Positions 28,995 through 37,925 of a stretch of DNA of 64,000 bases are shown one piece after another. The stretch is from Thermoplasmatota archaeon. GTDB taxonomy: Archaea; Thermoplasmatota; Thermoplasmata; Thermoplasmatales; Thermoplasmataceae. The position numbers and the translations under genes are program-made. The notes under the pieces were generated by a model, which saw only the letters and a program-made list of their open reading frames with translations, did no database searches and was not told the origin of the DNA. Numbering within the stretch: position 1 is the first letter of the stretch; each line of letters begins with the position of its first letter. The stretch covers positions 84,376-148,375 of the forward strand of contig JAMDBD010000009.1 in the NCBI GenBank assembly GCA_023484105.1. The letters run 5' to 3'.

Positions 28995-30683
28995 TCAGTT
29001 CTCTCCTGTGGCATTTGCAGGAGTCTTTATTATTGCATAATTTGTCGGAAACTGATAGTTGGTTCCATCTACATTGATATCAGAAGGCGTATACCAGTTG
29101 TAGACTGCAACTGGAGAGCCTTCCGTTGTGTTACCAAAATTCTTAACAACGCCCCCATACATGAAAGTTGAACTGGTTACACTGAGAACTCCACTCTCGA
29201 ACAAAGCCGCAACAGATACACCAAAACCTACGAGTGACACAAAGAGCGCAGCCATATCAACGTCTTCCCCATACGGAAAAGCTGCCAGTGCCAGACCCAC
29301 TCCTGCAAGGCTGACAAGTAGTCCTATAACGCTCGTTATTTCTCCCTCCAGATTTGATGTTGTTGCGCTAATGCTTGTGTAAATGGTATTCCATTGCACT
29401 GCACCTCCAACATCAAGTTTTGTTATGTAAGAAATTTCATCAGGATTTCCCCATAATTCTTTTGAATCAGATCCATTGAAGTAGATCCCAAATGCTTGCT
29501 GGTATCTCTGCTGCAATGATAGATCAGGGAATGTTGTATTATTGTATTTTTTGAGATTAATATAGCCTGCATAGTAGCTTGAAATGTGAAATTGATCTCC
29601 TGATTCGTTCAGTGAAGTTATTGCGAGATCAGTGGAATACTTATTACTTGTATTTACCACATTACCGAATGGCCCGTACTCAACCCACTGGTATCTCCAG
29701 ATTGTAGCATTGCCTTCGATTGTGAGTACCGCGTCGTATCTGGTCAGGTTAGAACCGTAGACTGTTAATGACATATTAGAACCACTCACCAGCCCAGAAG
29801 CATAAACAGCACTCGTTCCAATTGAATATGATTTCGTTCCACTGTAGTCGTAGGATTTGGCCATGCTGAATTTTGTGCTATAGTAGGTACTTCCCATGTA
29901 CACAGAATTTCCAATCATAGTGTTAAGTCCCTTCTCTGTTGAGTTGAGATATGATATTGGTATTTCAGCATTTATGAATGACGTTTCACCGATTAGTTTC
30001 CATGTCCAGTAGTATCCGCTACCACCGGGATATGGGAGTCTATCAGGTGTATACTGAACTCCATCGGAATTGCCGGCATTTGTAATTCCCGCTAGCGTGG
30101 TATTACCGATGCCATAGATCGGTGTATTCAGAACTGGAATTTCATTTGATGGTACAGTGAAGTATGGAGTACTTTTCAGATCGGGATGGATATCAGATTG
30201 CATTACACTTCCATTGGTTACAGAAAATGGATTGTATGGGATGGCATGGGTCTCAGTGTATACGAAATCATATGAGGAACCATTAGAAGCAAAGTAAGAA
30301 ACCACTGCGATTAATGATGTTGCACCATCATGAATTCTTCCAAAATACTCCTTCCAGTCATTTTCTATTTTCATAAAATATGCAGGAAGTCTGAATGACG
30401 AATGCCATGAACTGTTTATCCACAGCGTAACCATGGGTGAAATATTAGCAACAACATTGTATGATGGCCCATCCGAAAAGGGATGATACACAGGCCATAT
30501 CTCAATAAGAGCACCAAAGAAACTGTATGATCCGGATACTGCAGCAGCCGAAGGAACAGATGAGGGAGAAATCGACATATTCAATGTTATATTGCTCATT
30601 GGAATTTCTGAATGTGTTCGTGTTCCTGAATTCCTATTCGTCAGGTTTGAGGAAATAACAAAGGCGCTTCCTACCATTATCAA
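28995..30683 (-). CDS. Large secreted/membrane protein of unknown function
   Basis: 562 aa from a TTG (30683) with an ATG two codons later. N-terminal hydrophobic segment (VGSAFVISS), long Ser/Asn/Thr/Tyr-rich extracytoplasmic region, and two membrane helices near the C-terminus ('VIGLLVSLAGVGLALAAFPYG' in part and 'ALFVSLVGFGVSVAALFESG', ~440-495), then a ~65-residue tail. No family recognised. In-frame codons upstream read KKVSIAVLFSL and would complete a signal peptide. The only nearby GTG (30732, after GGTGG) is one base out of frame across a run of seven A's (7 T's on the + strand, 30709-30715). The true start is uncertain, see findings. Confidence 0.65.
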   Translation of the reverse strand: MIMVGSAFVISSNLTNRNSGTRTHSEIPMSNITLNMSISPSSVPSAAAVSGSYSFFGALIEIWPVYHPFSDGPSYNVVANISPMVTLWINSSWHSSFRLPAYFMKIENDWKEYFGRIHDGATSLIAVVSYFASNGSSYDFVYTETHAIPYNPFSVTNGSVMQSDIHPDLKSTPYFTVPSNEIPVLNTPIYGIGNTTLAGITNAGNSDGVQYTPDRLPYPGGSGYYWTWKLIGETSFINAEIPISYLNSTEKGLNTMIGNSVYMGSTYYSTKFSMAKSYDYSGTKSYSIGTSAVYASGLVSGSNMSLTVYGSNLTRYDAVLTIEGNATIWRYQWVEYGPFGNVVNTSNKYSTDLAITSLNESGDQFHISSYYAGYINLKKYNNTTFPDLSLQQRYQQAFGIYFNGSDSKELWGNPDEISYITKLDVGGAVQWNTIYTSISATTSNLEGEITSVIGLLVSLAGVGLALAAFPYGEDVDMAALFVSLVGFGVSVAALFESGVLSVTSSTFMYGGVVKNFGNTTEGSPVAVYNWYTPSDINVDGTNYQFPTNYAIIKTPANATGEN

Positions 30684-31024
30684 TGAAAAGAGTACTGCGA
30701 TGGAAACCTTTTTTTCTTTTTGAAAGCTCCACCTTTATTGCCTTAATAATCAAACCATGTATTCATACATATTTTGTTTGTGCCACTACCCAGTTGAACG
30801 AATATCCATAGATCCAATTATATGTCTATTATTTTCACATTTCTTTATTCTGATCGCTAGTTTAGAAATTTTACTTTTCCCTTTGCTCACTTTGCTATTA
30901 GTGGCTTTCTTGCCATGTTTTTGTATAATGGTATGTTAAGAACACATATGAATAGGCAATAACCACACTTAATTTCTAGGAGCACTCAAGCTTTATTTAG
31001 CAGTCATATTTTACTTCCGATGGA
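30684..31024. other. AT-rich intergenic region upstream of the HxlR regulator
   Basis: No gene supported. A 60-codon hydrophobic ORF (30757-30939) lacks a ribosome site or convincing composition. The right end runs into palindromes that overlap the HxlR promoter. Confidence 0.4.
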
Positions 31025-31053
31025 ATATCAACTGTAGATAATATAGTTGATAT
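31025..31053. promoter_or_regulatory. Palindromic operator upstream of HxlR gene
   Basis: ATATCAACT (31025-31033) and its exact reverse complement AGTTGATAT (31045-31053) are separated by 11 bp. A second short palindrome (GATAT..ATATC, ~31049-31065) overlaps. Both lie 45-75 bp before the regulator ATG and just upstream of a TTTTTATTTTA TATA-like box (~31064-31074), as expected for an autoregulatory site of a dimeric winged-helix protein. Confidence 0.55.
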
Positions 31054-31097
31054 ATAATCGATATCTTTTTATTTTAAGAAAATATTCGCGTACTGAA

Positions 31098-31475
31098 ATG
31101 GAGAAGCAAATATATGGTATTCAGCAAGATCAAACATGCCCGATAGTTGAAGCTATCCGCGTTGTTGGAAATGAAAACGATCTGATTGTGATACGACATC
31201 TAATCGAATCAGATTTAGGCTTCAACGATCTTCTGCACAGGTTCAACGGAATAAGCCCTAAAACTCTTTCGATGAGTCTTAAGAGGCTCCAGGAGAGAGG
31301 TTTAATCACAAGAACAGTGATTTCCACACAGCCTTTCAGGATCAGATATTCTCTCACTGAGAAAGGCAGGGATCTGCAGCCTGTTCTCACCAATCTGAGG
31401 GACTGGGGGAATAAGTGGGTTCTAAACTCGCCGGAAGGCGGGATGTGCAATGATATGCAACCCGAACTTTACTGA
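31098..31475 (+). CDS. HxlR-family winged-helix transcriptional regulator
   Basis: 125 aa from the ATG at 31098; an upstream start at 31047 would put the TATA-like box inside the gene. HxlR layout: 'CPIVEAIRVVGNENDLIVIRHLIESDLGFNDLLHRFNGISPKTLSMSLKRLQERGLI', then the wing 'FRIRYSLTEKGRDLQPVL'. The conserved N-terminal Cys of redox/aldehyde-sensing HxlR proteins is present (Cys13). It binds DNA as a dimer. The divergent large secreted protein is a candidate target along with itself. Confidence 0.88.
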   Translation: MEKQIYGIQQDQTCPIVEAIRVVGNENDLIVIRHLIESDLGFNDLLHRFNGISPKTLSMSLKRLQERGLITRTVISTQPFRIRYSLTEKGRDLQPVLTNLRDWGNKWVLNSPEGGMCNDMQPELY

Positions 31476-31603
31476 AGTGAGTGTTCATTGATACCTTTTA
31501 TAATTCCAATCGAATTCTCTAGCCAAAGATTATTAAGCAATTGAGTAAAATATTAATAAGTTTACGCAATATTTATATATAGATATGGAATACTGGAAAA
31601 CCG

Positions 31604-31822
31604 ATGGAAAGAGAGGCCAGTGTAATAAACAGAAATGGAGATGAAATGCTTATATCTCTGAGGGGGCTTGTAAACCTATATGAAAAAGTCTTCGACGGGA
31701 GAAAGAGGCCAATAGGAAAGATAGTTCGTATATTGGGGCCAGTGTCTTCTCCTATGGCCGTTTTGAAGCTGTTTGATCCAAAGAACACTGAGAATAACAT
31801 CCAGTCGGTCTATTTGAGGTGA
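31604..31822 (+). CDS. gar1: H/ACA RNP protein Gar1
   Basis: 72 aa, the minimal archaeal Gar1 beta-barrel: '[42 protein letters not shown]'. Gar1 binds Cbf5 in H/ACA pseudouridylation complexes. The gene overlaps the TFB start by 4 bp (GTGA). Gar1-TFB pairing is a common archaeal arrangement, which supports the call. A TATA-like ATATTTATATATAG lies at ~31569-31582. Confidence 0.85.
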   Translation: MEREASVINRNGDEMLISLRGLVNLYEKVFDGRKRPIGKIVRILGPVSSPMAVLKLFDPKNTENNIQSVYLR

Positions 31823-32769
31823 TAAATTTGGAGGAAAAGGGGAAGAAGGAGAGGAAAACCGAAGAAATTGCCAAGTGTCCGGAATGCGGTTCAACCCAGT
31901 TGATAAGGGATTATGAGAGAGGAGAACTGATATGTAACAACTGTGGTATTGTCATCGACGATAACTTCATAGATCAGGGTCCTGAATGGAGAGCATTCGA
32001 TTCTGAGCAGAACGATTCCAGATCCAGGGCTGGATCACCAATGACGTTTACGATACACGACAAGGGTCTGTCAACGGACATCTCATGGAAAAATAAAGAT
32101 TCATATGGTAAGTCAATTCCGACCAGAAACAGAGCACAGCTTTACCGGCTGAGGAAGTGGCAGAAGAGAATCAAGGTTTCAAACGCTGCTGAGAGGAACC
32201 TCTCACAGGCTCTTCAGGAGCTTGAGCGAATGTCGTCCAATCTGAGCATACCCAATGATGTCAGAGAGACTGCCGCGGTAATTTACAGAAAGGCTGTCAA
32301 GCAGAACATGATAAGAGGCAGAAGTATAGAAGGAGTAGTGGCTGGTTCAATATATGCAGCCTGCAGACTCACAAATGTGCCAAGAACTCTCGATGAGATA
32401 GGATCCGTCACCAGAGTGAAGAAGAAAGAGATAGGAAGAACGTACCGTATAATGAGCCGGTATCTGAAGCTGAATATACTTCCTTCAAAACCAGATGACT
32501 ATGTGAACAGGTTCTGCAGCAGGCTGAAACTTTCTCAGGAGGCAAGAAAGAAGGCACTTGATATCCTTAAAATGGCAAGGGACAACGATCTCACTTCAGG
32601 AAAGGGACCCACAGGTGTGGCTGCAGCCGCAATATACATAGCCTCTCTTCTCACAGGAGAAAGAAGAACGCAGAGGGCTGTGTCTGAAGTGGCTGGTGTC
32701 ACTGAGGTGACCATAAGAAACCGTTACAAGGAACTCACGGAGAAATTGCCTCTGGGAATACAGGATTAA
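31819..32769 (+). CDS. tfb: Transcription initiation factor TFB
   Basis: 316 aa from a GTG overlapping the gar1 stop. N-terminal zinc ribbon (CPECGS...CNNCG, ~21-42), the B-finger/linker with '[10 protein letters not shown]', and two cyclin-like repeats (~120-210 and ~215-305; '[23 protein letters not shown]' in part and '[23 protein letters not shown]'). It recruits RNA polymerase to TBP-bound promoters and reads the BRE. Confidence 0.96.
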   Translation: MINLEEKGKKERKTEEIAKCPECGSTQLIRDYERGELICNNCGIVIDDNFIDQGPEWRAFDSEQNDSRSRAGSPMTFTIHDKGLSTDISWKNKDSYGKSIPTRNRAQLYRLRKWQKRIKVSNAAERNLSQALQELERMSSNLSIPNDVRETAAVIYRKAVKQNMIRGRSIEGVVAGSIYAACRLTNVPRTLDEIGSVTRVKKKEIGRTYRIMSRYLKLNILPSKPDDYVNRFCSRLKLSQEARKKALDILKMARDNDLTSGKGPTGVAAAAIYIASLLTGERRTQRAVSEVAGVTEVTIRNRYKELTEKLPLGIQD

Positions 32770-32990
32770 TCTGAAAGGAAGTTCTCAGCCTCCTCCACAC
32801 TCTTCACTATCTCTGTGACGACTGAGTAGATGGAGGAGACCTTCAGATCATCTACCTGAAAAATTATCCTTCTTTCATCCAGACATTCGGCGATGACAGA
32901 AGTTCCGTTATCGGGTTCAATCGCCAAGAGAACGCTGGAGCACACTTCAGATCTGAGCTGGATTTCAAGTGAAAGTGAGACAGGTTTCAA
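32766..32990 (-). CDS. Probable KEOPS subunit Pcc1
   Basis: 74 aa. Strand-helix-strand-strand-helix pattern with '[24 protein letters not shown]', '[38 protein letters not shown]', the shape of Pcc1 (Pfam CTAG/Pcc1). KEOPS makes t6A37 in tRNAs reading ANN codons, and Pcc1 is its dimerisation subunit. The 3' end overlaps TFB by 4 bp, convergent. The call is by overall pattern; no catalytic residue can confirm it. Confidence 0.6.
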   Translation of the reverse strand: MKPVSLSLEIQLRSEVCSSVLLAIEPDNGTSVIAECLDERRIIFQVDDLKVSSIYSVVTEIVKSVEEAENFLSD

Positions 32991-33032
32991 CGCAACAAAA
33001 ACTAATAAATAGTATTAAGGTTTCGCACACGG

Positions 33033-33752
33033 ATGCCAACAGAATTACTCTATCTGGATAACACCTATGGGAAGGAGTGTGAAAGCACCTGTACTATGGT
33101 CGAATTCACGGATCTTGTTGTTGATAAGAGCATATTTTACCCTACAAGCTTTGGTCAGCCCAATGACAGGGGCACGGTCATCATCGATGGAAAAAGCTTT
33201 GAAATAGTGGATACCTGGATAGATGGCCTCTGGGTTCATCTGATGTCGCATGATACATACCCGCAGGACATAGTTGGAAAGAAGGTGAGCCAGAAAATCA
33301 ACTGGGATCTTCGTTATTCGCGAATGAGGTTCAGGGGTGCAATGTTCCTGATATCTGGCATTGCCTATAATGAAATAAAGTGTACTTCCAGAATAAACCA
33401 GACTTATGATGATCAGTCATGGGTTGATCTTATCACCGATGGGGACCTGACCGAGGATATTGTCAGAAATATTGAGGAGAAAGCGAATCAAATGGTCTCT
33501 GCCGGATTGCCGATTACCACAAGGTATATTACACGGGAGGAGTTTGGCTCGAACCCTGATTCCATGTTTCTGAACAAAAATCAGATACCGGATTATGACA
33601 GAATAAGGGTGACGGAGATTGAAGGGCTCCCTTCGCAATTTGACATGGGAACTCAGGTAGCAAATACCAGTGAGATTGGAAAGGTAACTATCAAGACCAC
33701 CCAGATCAAAGGAAAACTCAGCAAAAGGCTTGTGGTAAACTTAATACTGTGA
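33033..33752 (+). CDS. AlaX-related protein lacking the zinc site
   Basis: 239 aa, length of AlaX-M editing proteins. 'SIFYPTSFGQPNDRG' (33-47) matches FYPxGGGQPxDxG with the glycines changed. 'MRFRGAMFLIS' (98-108) sits where AlaX has HTxxH, so both His are lost. 'DMGTQVANTSEIG' (204-216) replaces CGGTHVxxTxEIG, losing Cys and His. All four usual zinc ligands are therefore absent, while the fold-defining segments remain. AlaX deacylates Ser/Gly-tRNA(Ala); this copy may bind tRNA without zinc catalysis or have another role. Confidence 0.75.
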   Translation: MPTELLYLDNTYGKECESTCTMVEFTDLVVDKSIFYPTSFGQPNDRGTVIIDGKSFEIVDTWIDGLWVHLMSHDTYPQDIVGKKVSQKINWDLRYSRMRFRGAMFLISGIAYNEIKCTSRINQTYDDQSWVDLITDGDLTEDIVRNIEEKANQMVSAGLPITTRYITREEFGSNPDSMFLNKNQIPDYDRIRVTEIEGLPSQFDMGTQVANTSEIGKVTIKTTQIKGKLSKRLVVNLIL

Positions 33753-33768
33753 AGGTAATTTCAAGCCA

Positions 33769-34899
33769 GTGGAATTCAAACCTGATCTGATCAGAAAGTT
33801 GGAGCTCTTCTTCGGTCTTTTAGCGGTATTTATTTCCATCGCATTTTCTGTATATTTCCTCTATGATATCATATCAAACTTATCGGCAGCATCGCTTGTG
33901 ATCTCAACAGATCCTGATTTCGCAGGGTTTGGGTATCTCTTCCCTCTTATGGTCGGTCTCTCTGTTATTCTTCCTCTTATAATTATTCTATCCCTATATA
34001 TTTACGATGTGAAACTTGGTGAATATGGACGGTATTCTGTAATGAGGATGTTTGCGGTTCTGATCACCACCAATCTACTTCTTACAATACTTCTACCCAT
34101 ATTCATTCCGTCCCCTTCGGCAATTCCATCGGTGTTTTTCACGGCAACGCCATATGCAACCTTTATGGTGGAGATATACGAAATTATATACGAATATGCA
34201 CTTGTGTTTCTGCTCCCTATAGTCATTTTTTCAATCGTTTTAATCGGTCTTTCCGGAAATAAAAGATACAGAAGAATAGTTACCGGCATCACAGACCGTG
34301 ACATAGAGGCAGCACAATATGCAGCTGTTTCCATAGTTCCAATCCTGCTGATTCTCTTTCTGTACAACTACACTGGAGGCGGAGATCTCTTCACATTCAT
34401 TCTCTATGCTGCTGAGTTCGTCATACTGTCTTATGTATTCATAAGATTTGGAATATTCTCATCCTCCATGCTTTATCTGTCAATTTCTTCCATCGATCTC
34501 GGCCTAAACTGGCTTTCGTCAATTGACACCGCAACCACATTTGCACTTTCAGAAACTGTATCTCTTTTCGTCCTTTTCTGGGCACTTATTGGAATCACCT
34601 CACTGTTTGCAGTCATATTCACAATTGCAGGCGCGTCACGGCACTACAGGCTTCGCGAGGCACCTGAGGTTTCTGAAAAACATACCAGCTTAGGGGCAGG
34701 ATCTGTTGCTCGGAAGAAAAAGAGGATGGAAGGACCATCTCCGTGGATAAACAGCGTATGCCCGTCATGCGGATCAATTACATTCAAGATTGAGAATGAT
34801 GGATCACTAACCTGCCTCAAATGCGGAGCGAAAATAGATAGAGATGCTGAAGGCCCGATGAACGTGAGAATTGATTACTCAAGGTCGCCAAGATTCTAG
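33769..34899 (+). CDS. Multi-pass membrane protein with C-terminal zinc ribbon
   Basis: 376 aa from a GTG 16 nt after the AlaX-like gene. About eight membrane helices span ~12-295 (e.g. 'LFFGLLAVFISIAFSVYFLY'). They are followed by a basic linker (ARKKKRMEG) and a CPSCGS...CLKCG zinc ribbon (~327-348) that should face the cytoplasm. No transport motif recognised. The zinc ribbon suggests protein or nucleic-acid contact. Confidence 0.65.
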   Translation: MEFKPDLIRKLELFFGLLAVFISIAFSVYFLYDIISNLSAASLVISTDPDFAGFGYLFPLMVGLSVILPLIIILSLYIYDVKLGEYGRYSVMRMFAVLITTNLLLTILLPIFIPSPSAIPSVFFTATPYATFMVEIYEIIYEYALVFLLPIVIFSIVLIGLSGNKRYRRIVTGITDRDIEAAQYAAVSIVPILLILFLYNYTGGGDLFTFILYAAEFVILSYVFIRFGIFSSSMLYLSISSIDLGLNWLSSIDTATTFALSETVSLFVLFWALIGITSLFAVIFTIAGASRHYRLREAPEVSEKHTSLGAGSVARKKKRMEGPSPWINSVCPSCGSITFKIENDGSLTCLKCGAKIDRDAEGPMNVRIDYSRSPRF

Positions 34900-35990
34900 T
34901 TTCTTCGATGCGTATTGACAATCTTTCTGGATACAACTGTTAAAAAAGCGAACACTAGGGCTGGCAGAAATATAATGAACGCCGAAGTGAATCCCATTAT
35001 GCTGAATAATATTCCTCCAGTAAAGCTGCCAGCCATAAAACCTGCACCAAACATACTTTCATAATAAAAAACCCCAGTCCCAGGTGATGATTTTGTGGAG
35101 ATGTACGCAAGAAGCTTGGAAAAGGCGATTGCAACTCCCGCTGAGGAGGGTATCGTAACAAGAACGATAAAAAGCAAACTGTGATTTACAGATAGCAGAA
35201 GCGGGAATGCCAATAAGGTAGATGATACTGTAACATAATAAATCCAGTTTCTGCTGTGGATATAATTCATTGCGATGAATGTTATGGCCGTTACCATTGG
35301 TGGTATAGTGGCCACCAGACCGATAAGATATATCTGTATGCCGGATATCTTAAGGAAAGGAATTATGACGTAGTAAAAATATCCGCTTGAAAGACCAACG
35401 AGAAACAGCGGAAGAAACATCATATATAGCGGTTTGGACTCATTTTTCGTGGATGTATTTTCACTCTCCTTCCTGGGATTAAAGAATACAGCCAGTAGAA
35501 AGAATACAGCTATAATGACAAAAAGTTCCCCGTATCCGGTAAACTCAAGAATCACTCCTGCCATCAGTGGAGCAACCAGGTTCGGGATCCCCCACGCAGT
35601 CGAATATCTTTCGGCAAGCATGTCCTTTCCAATCTGACCTATGAATATCTCAGAGGCTATCCAATAGGTACCCGTGGCGAAATCAGAAACAATGAGGAGT
35701 GGAAAAAAGAGCGATTTATAGAAAAAAATCAACATAACAGTTACTGGTAGCATGATGGCTTCAGAAAATATTACAATCTTCCTGATTCTGGTAATATTTC
35801 CATCCTTTATGTAAAATGAAACCAAGGCATAAGGCAGCCCTATGAATACTCCCAGGAATCCGGTCAGTTCATACCCGTAATTTAGAGAGACAGCTATTAT
35901 TGGAAAAACGAAGGCAAGAGAAAACCAGCCTATAGCATAAAAGAAACTGGCAACCGGAATTATAATCTCATTGCTCCTAAACGGCGCCAC
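34896..35990 (-). CDS. Major facilitator superfamily transporter
   Basis: 364 aa with 10-12 predicted helices in two halves separated by a charged loop ('NPRKESENTSTKNESKP', ~172-188). The classical GxxxDRxGRR loop is not clear. Convergent with the zinc-ribbon membrane protein (4-bp overlap). Substrate unknown. Confidence 0.75.
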   Translation of the reverse strand: MAPFRSNEIIIPVASFFYAIGWFSLAFVFPIIAVSLNYGYELTGFLGVFIGLPYALVSFYIKDGNITRIRKIVIFSEAIMLPVTVMLIFFYKSLFFPLLIVSDFATGTYWIASEIFIGQIGKDMLAERYSTAWGIPNLVAPLMAGVILEFTGYGELFVIIAVFFLLAVFFNPRKESENTSTKNESKPLYMMFLPLFLVGLSSGYFYYVIIPFLKISGIQIYLIGLVATIPPMVTAITFIAMNYIHSRNWIYYVTVSSTLLAFPLLLSVNHSLLFIVLVTIPSSAGVAIAFSKLLAYISTKSSPGTGVFYYESMFGAGFMAGSFTGGILFSIMGFTSAFIIFLPALVFAFLTVVSRKIVNTHRRN

Positions 35991-36358
35991 GCAGGATCAT
36001 AATCGTTTGATATATATCACATTGCATAAAGGCGGTCTGCGCACAGGTCCTGCAACCAACCGAATACCATAAGGCTGAACGCAAAATGAATGATACAGAC
36101 ACATTACCACAAATGGAGCCAATAGATGGTAAAGTTTCATCAGTTACAGTTCAAATTCTTACTGATTTGGGTGGTTTAAAGAAAACCAATCATCAGGACT
36201 GAAAGCAATCTATTTTCAATGTCACCATGTTAACAGTATAATCTGCTCCTTTCCTGACACCCTGGCCATACCAAATCGCAATGCAATTCTTAGTAAGTCT
36301 ATTAACTCATCCACCAAAGGTAAAAATTTATGCTGGATTTAACTAATCAAGATCTGGC
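35991..36358. other. Intergenic region with no supported gene
   Basis: 368 bp between the divergent MFS and AMMECR1 genes. A 38-codon ATG frame at 36086-36202 has no recognisable content or ribosome site. No hairpins or repeats stand out. Confidence 0.4.
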
Positions 36359-36949
36359 ATGAATTTACCGGAGATTAACAGTATCGTGGACGGATCAGAT
36401 AAAAGCATGGATAAAGTGCTGATCAATCTGGCTATCCAGGGGGTTTCAGATGCAGTCCTGGGAACCAAGAGGAATTTAAGTTTTCCAGATTCGCCTGTTA
36501 TCGGAGTTTTTGTTACAGTAACAATTCATGGGCGCCTAAGGGGATGTATAGGATTTCCAGAAGGCCATAGGAACTTATTGTATGATACTTATGAGGCTGG
36601 GCGGCTCGCTGCCTCTGAAGATCCAAGATTTACGCCTGTGAAGAAGGATGAACTCTCAAATCTTGATATAGAAGTTACTTTACTAGGGCCTCTTACTGAA
36701 GTGGATCCTGAAAAATGGAACGGATTTGTCAGGGGGCTGCACGGCATAGTAGTCCGCAGCAGATATTCTTCTGGTCTTCTTCTTCCGCAGGTTGCCGTGG
36801 AGTACGATCTTAGCTGGAAAGAGTTCCTCAATGAAACATGTATGAAGGCCGGTCTCAGAGAAGGATGTTATAACGACAGAGATGTAAAGGTGTTTGTATT
36901 CAATGGAAGAAGGATAATTGCCGGGGCCGAAACGAAAGAAGGGGAGTGA
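36359..36949 (+). CDS. AMMECR1 domain protein
   Basis: 196 aa. Family signatures 'GVFVTVTIHGRLRGCIGFPEG' (with the LRGCIG motif at ~60-65), 'AASEDPRFTPVKKDEL', 'DIEVTLLGPL' and 'GLLLPQVAVEYDLSWKEFL'. AMMECR1 proteins are universal in archaea and eukaryotes, often beside MEMO and radical SAM genes, with a suspected role in a redox or modification reaction. The sequence is complete. Confidence 0.9.
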   Translation: MNLPEINSIVDGSDKSMDKVLINLAIQGVSDAVLGTKRNLSFPDSPVIGVFVTVTIHGRLRGCIGFPEGHRNLLYDTYEAGRLAASEDPRFTPVKKDELSNLDIEVTLLGPLTEVDPEKWNGFVRGLHGIVVRSRYSSGLLLPQVAVEYDLSWKEFLNETCMKAGLREGCYNDRDVKVFVFNGRRIIAGAETKEGE

Positions 36950-36996
36950 TCAGCCTAAGTACTGCAGTTTCGTAGCATCATTTATAATGGACGATG

Positions 36997-37848
36997 TCAC
37001 TGATCTCTGGGTATTCTCATCCTGTTCATTGCATCCCAGAATGAGCTATCCATTGACATAAGTCCGTTGAATTGGCCAGCACCCATCAGCCATTCTCCAC
37101 CGTCAATTGTAATAACCTCGCCGTTTATGAACCCGGCTCCTTCTGACATCAGGAAAATTGCAAGATTAGCTATTTCATCAAGCCTTCCAAATCTCCCGAA
37201 TGGATTTTTCCTCTTGACTGACTCAACAATTTCTTCGCTTGGCATCAGTCTTTTCATCATCCTTTCAGTATCAAATGGTCCAGGGGCAATTGCGTTTACC
37301 CTGATCCCCTTTATCCCCCATTCCACTGCAAGAGATCTGGTCAGGGCCAAAACCCCTGCCTTTGATACAGCAGAAGGAACGACAAAGGCAGATCCGGTCC
37401 AGGCATAGGTTGCTGTGATGTTTATTATATTGCCTTTTGAACCGGTGGAGATCCATTTTCTGCCAATTACCATAGAACAGTTTATTGTGCCGTTCAGTAC
37501 AGTTCCTATGATTGATTGAAACCCATGTTCCGAAATGTTTTCTGTTCTATTGATAAAATTTCCAGCGGCATTGTTGACAAGGACATCCACACCATCCATT
37601 TCAGAGTAAGCAGAATCTAATGCATTTGATATATGTTCCCAGTTCCTCACGTCTCCAACCCTGAAGATTGCTTTTCCGCCATTCTTTGATATGGATTCCA
37701 CCGCATTGGCCAAGTTCTTTTCGTTTCTGCTTATTATAGCAACAGTTGCTCCAAGTGCAGCTGCCCTCTCAGCAATAGCATACCCTATTCCAGTCGCTCC
37801 CCCTGTAACTATCACTTTCTTATTTCTTAGGAGATTTTCTATGAACAT
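36997..37848 (-). CDS. SDR-family reductase, 2,4-dienoyl-CoA reductase-like
   Basis: 283 aa. NADP-binding TGGATGIG (16-23), 'NNAAGNF', and the DECR-type active site in which Tyr precedes 'TGSAFVVPSAVSKAG', with Ser and Lys as in mitochondrial 2,4-dienoyl-CoA reductase rather than YxxxK. 'APGPFDTERMMKRL' and 'INGEVITIDGGEWL' follow. It would reduce dienoyl-CoA intermediates using NADPH, or a related substrate. It lies between two MFS carriers with no obvious operon. Confidence 0.82.
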   Translation of the reverse strand: MFIENLLRNKKVIVTGGATGIGYAIAERAAALGATVAIISRNEKNLANAVESISKNGGKAIFRVGDVRNWEHISNALDSAYSEMDGVDVLVNNAAGNFINRTENISEHGFQSIIGTVLNGTINCSMVIGRKWISTGSKGNIINITATYAWTGSAFVVPSAVSKAGVLALTRSLAVEWGIKGIRVNAIAPGPFDTERMMKRLMPSEEIVESVKRKNPFGRFGRLDEIANLAIFLMSEGAGFINGEVITIDGGEWLMGAGQFNGLMSMDSSFWDAMNRMRIPRDQ

Positions 37849-37925
37849 AGCACCTTAACCGAACCAGAAGGATAAACCTGTTCATCTCCAGAAAAATATT
37901 ATTACCTGTCAGTGATGAATGTGAG

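Noticed and set aside
30757..30939. 60-codon hydrophobic ORF
   Set aside because: AT-driven hydrophobicity in a non-coding gap; no start signal and no partner gene.
36086..36202. 38-codon ATG frame in the AMMECR1 upstream gap
   Set aside because: No ribosome site, no family resemblance, and too short to judge.
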